In this document: piece after piece, positions 61,944-64,000 of the stretch
How positions within the stretch are numbered: position 1 is the first letter of the stretch
How the letters are laid out: each line of letters starts with the position of its first letter
Assembly (NCBI RefSeq): GCF_003478445.1
Contig: NZ_QUET01000013.1
Location: 1-64,000, forward strand
Reading direction: 5' to 3'
Source of the DNA: Roseburia sp. AM59-24XD
GTDB lineage: Bacteria; Bacillota; Clostridia; Lachnospirales; Lachnospiraceae
Length of the DNA stretch: 64,000 nt
Translations under genes and position numbers: made by a program
Notes under the pieces: model-generated
Database searches by the model: none
Seen by the model: the letters and a program-made list of their open reading frames with translations, nothing else
Told to the model about the DNA's origin: nothing

Positions 61944-64000
61944 ATGAAGAAACAAACGAAAACAGGGTTCAGGCGGACTACAGGTAAGCTGACGGCATGG
62001 CTGTTGACGGGAGCACTGCTTCTGTCAAGCGGTGTATGTCCGGATGTATCAGCAGCAGGAAAAGTAATGATCAAAAATATGCCGGCGGTGAAGTACATGC
62101 CTGCGGGAAGCAGCTTTTTGGTCAAAGCAAATCAGAAGAATGCGAAGCTTTCTTTTACATCCTCTAAGAAAAAGATTGCATCCGTTGACAAAAGCGGTCT
62201 GATCCTTGCAAAGAAAAAGGGAACGACAAAGCTGAAGGTAAGCAGTGGAAAGAAATCTGCCAAAGTAACGATCAAAGTAGTTCCGTCAAAGGGCTTTACC
62301 ATGTCAAAGAAAGCGGGCGTATATCAGGAAAGTGTCACAACCACGTTAAAGGCACAAAAAGGGTATCAGGTTTATTATACGACCTCTGACAAATTTGCTC
62401 AAAAGACAAAGGTAAAAGCTGGCACTTCTAAGAAGTTTACCTTTACCAAAACGACAACTCTGAAGGTGTATCCGGTACGCACCAATCAGAAAATGACAAC
62501 GACAAAGCTTAATAAAACAGCAGGTACGAACAGAAACAGAGGCGATTACTGCTATCAGATCAAGGCAGCCGGGGCAACGAATGTACCGACCGGAACAGCA
62601 GTCAGTGCACCGACAGCAATCGTGGCATCGCCGCTTCCGACAACAGTACCGGCAACGACACCGACAGCTCCGGTAACATCGGACAAACCGGCAGTGTCAC
62701 AGACACCGGATGCGACCACAACACCGTTTGTAACGAATCCTCCGGTTGAAACCGATCCGGTGGTCACAACGCCGGAGCCGATTGATTCCAAGGAGCCGGT
62801 GGTTACAGATATTCCGGAGACCTCTGACACACCGGATGCGACGGATAATCCTGCACACAGCAGCGAACCGACAGAGAAGCCGGTCAATATTTTGCAGCCG
62901 GGTGAGGAAGGATATTGTGGAGATGCGGCAGATGGTTACGTTATAGCTTACAAGGGAACATTTGAGGAGAGTGACAGTAACGTTTCTATTGACAATGCCG
63001 TGCAAATCACGCTTCCTAAGACAGCAGCCAAACAGGAATTTAAGGACAGTGACGGCAATGTTGTTGCCTCCTTGTCAAAGAAAAACAAGTTGTCGATCAC
63101 GAAACCGGGAACTTATCTGATCAACTCGGAGGGATCAGCATCCGGTGATGCGGTTGCGGCAACGATAGAAGTTTCCTATGATGCAGATGCCGCTGCGGCA
63201 GCATCACAGGAGCTGCATATGATTCTGGATGGGGTTCGTCTGGCATCCGCTCCGTCAAAGACGGATAATGGTGTCATCACGATCAAAAACGGAGATACCG
63301 ATATATCCAAAGCAATTATTACCGTGCTGGGAGAGAATGTGATTGAGGATCAGGGAGCGGCAGACTTAAATCTTGATGATCATACCGCAGGTATCATGAG
63401 TAAGAAAAATGTACCTCTGACGTTGAACGGCTCCGGCAGCCTGCAGATCAGCTCGGAGAACGGCAATGGCATTCAGTGTAAGAACTTCCTGAAGCTTCAG
63501 GATGCGACGATTAAAGTGACAACCGGAAATGCAGAGGACGCATCTGTCGGCAATAATGGTATTTCCGGCAAAACAGGTCTTTTCGTGAAAAATGCCGATC
63601 TGACCATAGATGCGGCAGGGGATGCATTAAAGACAACACTTGATGCGGCGGATATTGAAGCAGATCCAGCATTGGCAGAGCTTGGTAATATGAGTATAGA
63701 CGGCGGTAAATATCAGCTTACCGCTCGGAACGGAGACGGTATCAGCGCCTTCCGTACGTTGTATCTGAACCCTGATGAAATGACAGTAACTGCACAGAAT
63801 AAGGCGGGAAAGGATCTGACAGCAGCAGGAAGCTGTAAGGCGGTTAAAGCGGGAACTACCCTTTACGTTTCACCTGACAGTGGCAGTATCACAGCGGACA
63901 ATTCACAGACTGCCGGCAATGGTGAACTGACGGCAGATGATGCGTTATGCAGCGATGGTTATATCTGCATTAACGGAGGTGGGGATCTTACCATCAAACC
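61944..64000 (+). CDS. Secreted BIG2/beta-helix carbohydrate-binding-type protein (3' end outside the window)
   Basis: The frame is open from ATG 61944 to the window end (685 codons so far). A signal peptide (about residues 1-38, basic start, LTAWLLTGALLLSS, cut near VSA-AG) shows export. Residues about 42-115 look like a BIG2 Ig-like domain (SFTSSKKKIASVDKSGLILA). A Thr/Pro-rich linker (about 210-310) follows. The rest repeats short beta segments (ILDGVRLASAP, then LNGSGSLQISSENGNGIQC and ISGKTGLFVKNADLTIDAAG), like the Cthe_2159/DUF4353 carbohydrate-binding beta-helix proteins. It probably sits on the cell surface and binds plant or host polysaccharide. AAAGGATG lies before the start. Confidence 0.75.
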   Translation, partial: MKKQTKTGFRRTTGKLTAWLLTGALLLSSGVCPDVSAAGKVMIKNMPAVKYMPAGSSFLVKANQKNAKLSFTSSKKKIASVDKSGLILAKKKGTTKLKVSSGKKSAKVTIKVVPSKGFTMSKKAGVYQESVTTTLKAQKGYQVYYTTSDKFAQKTKVKAGTSKKFTFTKTTTLKVYPVRTNQKMTTTKLNKTAGTNRNRGDYCYQIKAAGATNVPTGTAVSAPTAIVASPLPTTVPATTPTAPVTSDKPAVSQTPDATTTPFVTNPPVETDPVVTTPEPIDSKEPVVTDIPETSDTPDATDNPAHSSEPTEKPVNILQPGEEGYCGDAADGYVIAYKGTFEESDSNVSIDNAVQITLPKTAAKQEFKDSDGNVVASLSKKNKLSITKPGTYLINSEGSASGDAVAATIEVSYDADAAAAASQELHMILDGVRLASAPSKTDNGVITIKNGDTDISKAIITVLGENVIEDQGAADLNLDDHTAGIMSKKNVPLTLNGSGSLQISSENGNGIQCKNFLKLQDATIKVTTGNAEDASVGNNGISGKTGLFVKNADLTIDAAGDALKTTLDAADIEADPALAELGNMSIDGGKYQLTARNGDGISAFRTLYLNPDEMTVTAQNKAGKDLTAAGSCKAVKAGTTLYVSPDSGSITADNSQTAGNGELTADDALCSDGYICINGGGDLTIK

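Overview
The window reads as a stretch of chromosome from a Gram-positive, low-to-mid GC anaerobe of the class Clostridia, most likely a Lachnospiraceae-type gut bacterium. The evidence is indirect but consistent: Firmicutes gene orders (mbl-flhO-flhP, comF-yvyF, murB-rapZ-whiA-crh, a large fab/acc cluster, hpf-secA-prfB), a fused SecDF, the sporulation gene spmA, flagellar genes, GGAGG-type ribosome binding sites before nearly every gene, and a tRNA without an encoded CCA. Genus and species cannot be fixed from the sequence alone. Almost all genes lie on the + strand. The exceptions are the PHP phosphoesterase, prmA, one small membrane protein gene and cvfB.

Layout. 1-166: the edge of a repeat whose second copy is at 36.5-37.0 kb. 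247-5.65 kb: a copper operon (csoR, then copA with a CopZ domain fused to its end), a patatin-like lipase, class II aldolase and a HAAS/DUF1700 membrane protein. 5.7-12.1 kb: tgt-yajC, the PHP phosphoesterase, a TIGR04086 membrane protein, a polysaccharide deacetylase and secDF. 12.1-13.9 kb: an AT-rich patch of gene debris (a Fic gene that has lost its catalytic core, an unrecognised 40-codon remnant, the tail of a flavin-type oxidase) around one intact DUF3267 membrane protein. 13.9-17.8 kb: prmA, a frameshifted recJ and two unrecognised genes. 18-25.6 kb: mbl, flagellar rod genes behind a likely sigma-D promoter, recD2, comF, yvyF, a frameshifted cheX-like gene and a cheY-like gene. 25.6-34.2 kb: fatty acid synthesis (fabH-acpP-fabD-fabG-fabF-accB-fabZ-accC-accD-accA) with no enoyl-ACP reductase gene in it. 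34.3-41.6 kb: cvfB, ridA, a very unusual 1.2-kb intergenic region, then hpf, secA and prfB with its programmed frameshift. 41.7-45.4 kb: hom and tex. 45.4-52.7 kb: a sulfate-activation island (arylsulfotransferase-like propeller protein, cysD, cysN-cysC with a frameshift, cysQ, and a ChrA-family transporter). 52.8-61.9 kb: tRNA-Arg(ACG), murB, rapZ, whiA, a Crh-like protein, dnaE, pfkA, a small acidic protein and spmA. 61.9 kb to the end: a secreted BIG2/beta-helix protein cut by the window edge.

The most interesting places are: (1) the ridA-hpf intergenic region, which holds two tandem hairpins, a cluster of four perfect DnaA boxes next to an AT-rich tract, and a 475-bp near-continuous palindrome of which a diverged part-copy lies at the left window edge; (2) the sulfate-activation island, which makes and recycles PAPS-type nucleotides but shows no reductase and carries a cytoplasmic, histidine-poor arylsulfotransferase-like protein plus a possible sulfate/chromate transporter; (3) the CopA-CopZ fusion with an internal ribosome binding site that could also release free CopZ; (4) a Crh-like HPr with Glu at position 15. 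Three otherwise conserved genes (recJ, cheX-like, cysC) each carry one apparent single-base deletion, so either real decay or consensus errors must be considered.
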